A stretch of DNA of 7,057 bases. Source: Chloroflexota bacterium. Lineage in GTDB: Bacteria; Chloroflexota; Anaerolineae; Anaerolineales; Villigracilaceae. A model generated the notes under the pieces. That model ran no database searches, was not told the origin of the DNA, and was given only the letters and a program-made list of their open reading frames with translations. Of the stretch, positions 6,023 through 7,057 are shown in pieces (the stretch's first letter is position 1; every line of letters begins with the position of its first letter). Made by a program: the position numbers and the translations under genes. The stretch spans positions 1 through 7,057 of the forward strand of contig JAPLGV010000028.1 of the NCBI GenBank assembly GCA_026389975.1, written 5' to 3'.

Positions 6023-6029
6023 CTCCTTT
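6023..6029 (-). promoter_or_regulatory. Shine-Dalgarno of the dsbA-like gene
   Basis: The minus strand reads AAAGGAG, seven bases before ATG 6015. It is one of only two strong ribosome-binding sites in the window. It suggests this gene is translated from a message with a leader, unlike the two genes with TATAAT next to the start. I could not place its promoter with confidence. Confidence 0.8.
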
Positions 6030-6076
6030 AGTACCAGTGATGGAATTTTGCCACAATCGGGGAGGTTTGTCCAGAC

Positions 6077-6110
6077 ACAACCCCGTCTTCTCGAAAGAAA
6101 ACGGGGTTGT
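6077..6110 (-). terminator. Long hairpin downstream of the hydrolase gene
   Basis: On the minus strand ACAACCCCGT-T-TTCT pairs with AGAA-G-ACGGGGTTGT, a 15-pair stem with one U-G, closed by a UUCG tetraloop. On the plus strand the U-G becomes an A-C mismatch, so the structure suits minus-strand RNA. It lies 27 bases after the hydrolase stop and about 60 bases before the dsbA-like start. No T-run follows, so it may be a weak terminator or a 3'-end stabiliser of the hydrolase message. The 122-base gap holds nothing else I can name. Confidence 0.6.
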
Positions 6111-6137
6111 TCTAATCCAACTCTCATGCGAGCCAGG

Positions 6138-6896
6138 TTAGTATTTACCGAGCCAATCCAGCATCACCTTAAAGACTTCCGCCTTCTCCGGCTCGTTGTG
6201 GATTTCGTGGTAATAACAAAGCATATCCCGCGTGCCGTGCATGATGAGCAATGGCAGTTGGAGCTCACCGGCGTGTTCAAAGGTCCAAGGAATAGCCGTC
6301 AGCATAATCTTCCCAAACCCCAGCGTCATCCGGTCATGGACGAGCGGGTCGCTGATATAAGCCTGAACGACAGCCGGGTCGCGGCTGAGTGTTTTTGGAT
6401 CCAGGCCGCTGGCGATGGTCATTGCAGGAATTAGCGTGCCCAGCACGCGCGCCATTACCAACTTGACCTTCTGCTCTTCAAGCGCGGTGCGTAATCCGGC
6501 AGCAGTGGAAATCACGCCGGCCAGCCGGGTTTTCCGGCGCAAGGCGTAGTTGAGCGACAGAATACCTCCCAGGCTGTGACCATACAGGAACTGCGGCACA
6601 CCAGGATAGCGCCCCGCCGTCTCTTTTAGGAAGCGGTCAATATCCGTCATAAATGCCTCGAAAGACGGCAGATGCCCGCGCGGCCCGCCGGATTTCCCAT
6701 GGCCGCGCAAATCGAAGCCGAGCAGGGCATAGCCCTTCTCCGCCAATGCCGCGCCGACGTGCGCGTAGCGTCCGGTGTGTTCACCGAGCCCGTGGACGAG
6801 CGCGATGGCGGCTTTGGGCTTGCCCTTCGGCGCCCAACCGCGTGCATACAAGTCCAATCCGTCCGAAGATTTAAAGGTCCATTCAAACGTATCCAT
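6138..6896 (-). CDS. Monoacylglycerol-lipase-type alpha/beta hydrolase with a gap between catalytic Asp and His
   Basis: A 252-residue hydrolase of the Hydrolase_4/serine aminopeptidase S33 family, closest in motifs to monoacylglycerol lipases and lysophospholipases, which release fatty acid from monoacylglycerol. Visible parts are the oxyanion motif HGLGEH (35-40), FDLRGHGKSGGPRG (61-74), the nucleophile elbow GHSLGG (106-111, S108), the cap region (about 125-210) and the HGTRD strand end (220-224, D224). YHEIHNEPE, normally about 24 residues further on, follows almost at once, with the catalytic His at H230. In human and Bacillus monoacylglycerol lipases the Asp-His distance is 30 (from memory); here it is 6, and adding 24 residues would restore a typical 276. 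This points to an in-frame deletion around 6207-6227 that should disturb the triad. I chose ATG 6896 because GGAGG lies eight bases upstream; a GTG at 6941 is rejected. It starts one base after the V4R stop. Confidence 0.9.
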   Translation of the reverse strand: MDTFEWTFKSSDGLDLYARGWAPKGKPKAAIALVHGLGEHTGRYAHVGAALAEKGYALLGFDLRGHGKSGGPRGHLPSFEAFMTDIDRFLKETAGRYPGVPQFLYGHSLGGILSLNYALRRKTRLAGVISTAAGLRTALEEQKVKLVMARVLGTLIPAMTIASGLDPKTLSRDPAVVQAYISDPLVHDRMTLGFGKIMLTAIPWTFEHAGELQLPLLIMHGTRDMLCYYHEIHNEPEKAEVFKVMLDWLGKY

Positions 6897-6897
6897 T

Positions 6898-7057
6898 TTA
6901 TTTGCCTCCGAGTTTAACTTTGAATTCACAGGCTTGCCCACCTGTGGCCTTGCAAGTCACTTCCTCCACGTCCGCTTCCTGACCGGTTGCCCAGAAAAGC
7001 GCACCCTGGATGATTCCCAAAGTAACATAGCAAATCGGTTCATCGGACGACTGTCCA
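6898..7057 (-). CDS. V4R-domain protein (4-vinyl reductase type), C-terminal fragment
   Basis: The last 52 codons of a gene entering from the right edge, ending with TAA at 6900-6898. The peptide has the pattern P-I-C-Y-V-T-L-G-I-I-Q-G, then a Phe-Trp helix, then E-E-V-T-C-K-A-T-G-G-Q-A-C-E-F-K-V. This matches the end of V4R (vinyl-4-reductase) domains: a Cys before a G-x-x-x-G helix, then E-x-x-C-x-A-x-G-x-x-x-C-x-F. The three cysteines, residues 9, 35 and 43 of the fragment, are typical. V4R domains occur in BchJ-type proteins and in sensory domains of activators such as XylR, and bind small molecules; the ligand here is unknown. The start and any partner domain lie outside the window. The hydrolase begins one base later with its ribosome-binding site inside this gene, so the two are co-transcribed. 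Confidence 0.75.
   Translation of the reverse strand, partial: GQSSDEPICYVTLGIIQGALFWATGQEADVEEVTCKATGGQACEFKVKLGGK
6905..6909 (-). promoter_or_regulatory. Shine-Dalgarno of the hydrolase, inside the V4R gene end
   Basis: GGAGG on the minus strand, eight bases before ATG 6896. It lies within the final Gly-Gly-Lys codons of the upstream V4R gene, so both genes share one message and ribosomes ending the first can restart on the second. It also decides the start of the hydrolase. Confidence 0.85.

Noticed and set aside
6029..6057. Promoter TTGTGG-N17-TACTAA for the dsbA-like gene
   Set aside because: The -10 matches the consensus at only three of six positions, and transcription from it would begin inside or after the Shine-Dalgarno, removing a site that looks functional.
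6897..6941. GTG start extending the hydrolase by 15 codons
   Set aside because: It overlaps the V4R gene end in another frame and passes over the GGAGG that sits correctly before ATG 6896.

Overview
The window looks like a chromosomal, mostly housekeeping stretch of a moderately GC-rich bacterium. The protein types (a leaderless-looking PduO-type adenosyltransferase, a V4R-domain protein joined to a monoacylglycerol-lipase-like hydrolase, a 7TMR-HD phosphodiesterase next to YbeY) suggest Chloroflexota, probably Anaerolineae. That assignment rests on family resemblance recalled from memory, not on a search. I see no CRISPR array, phage, transposase, rRNA or tRNA.

Region 1 (1-3674, minus strand) is a tight run transcribed right to left: yqeY, pgpH (7TMR-HD, c-di-AMP phosphodiesterase family), ybeY (rRNA maturation endonuclease), dgkA (undecaprenol/diacylglycerol kinase) and the first 65 codons of an EamA/DMT transporter leaving the window. 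pgpH/ybeY overlap by 4 bases and ybeY/dgkA by 8. The pgpH-ybeY-dgkA order is the one known from Firmicutes, without phoH and era.

Region 2 (3675-3945) is a divergent intergenic region. Each flanking gene has a TATAAT exactly six bases before its ATG, so both transcripts are predicted to be leaderless. Between the two promoters lie two palindromes of similar design and an AT-rich tract.

Region 3 (3946-5225, plus strand) is a two-gene operon: a PduO-type cobalamin adenosyltransferase and a DUF554 membrane protein, overlapping as ATGA.

Region 4 (5226-7057, minus strand) carries, in transcription order, the C-terminus of a V4R-domain protein, a monoacylglycerol-lipase-type hydrolase one base after it, a strong hairpin, an AT-richer membrane-anchored DsbA-like protein, and a terminator facing the DUF554 gene.

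The most notable observations are two apparent in-frame losses at active sites. The adenosyltransferase lacks about nine residues containing its family's RRAER signature. The hydrolase lacks about 24 residues between its catalytic Asp and His. Both reading frames stay open, so these are either real divergence or decay, or assembly errors. I do not see a convincing new multi-gene system here.
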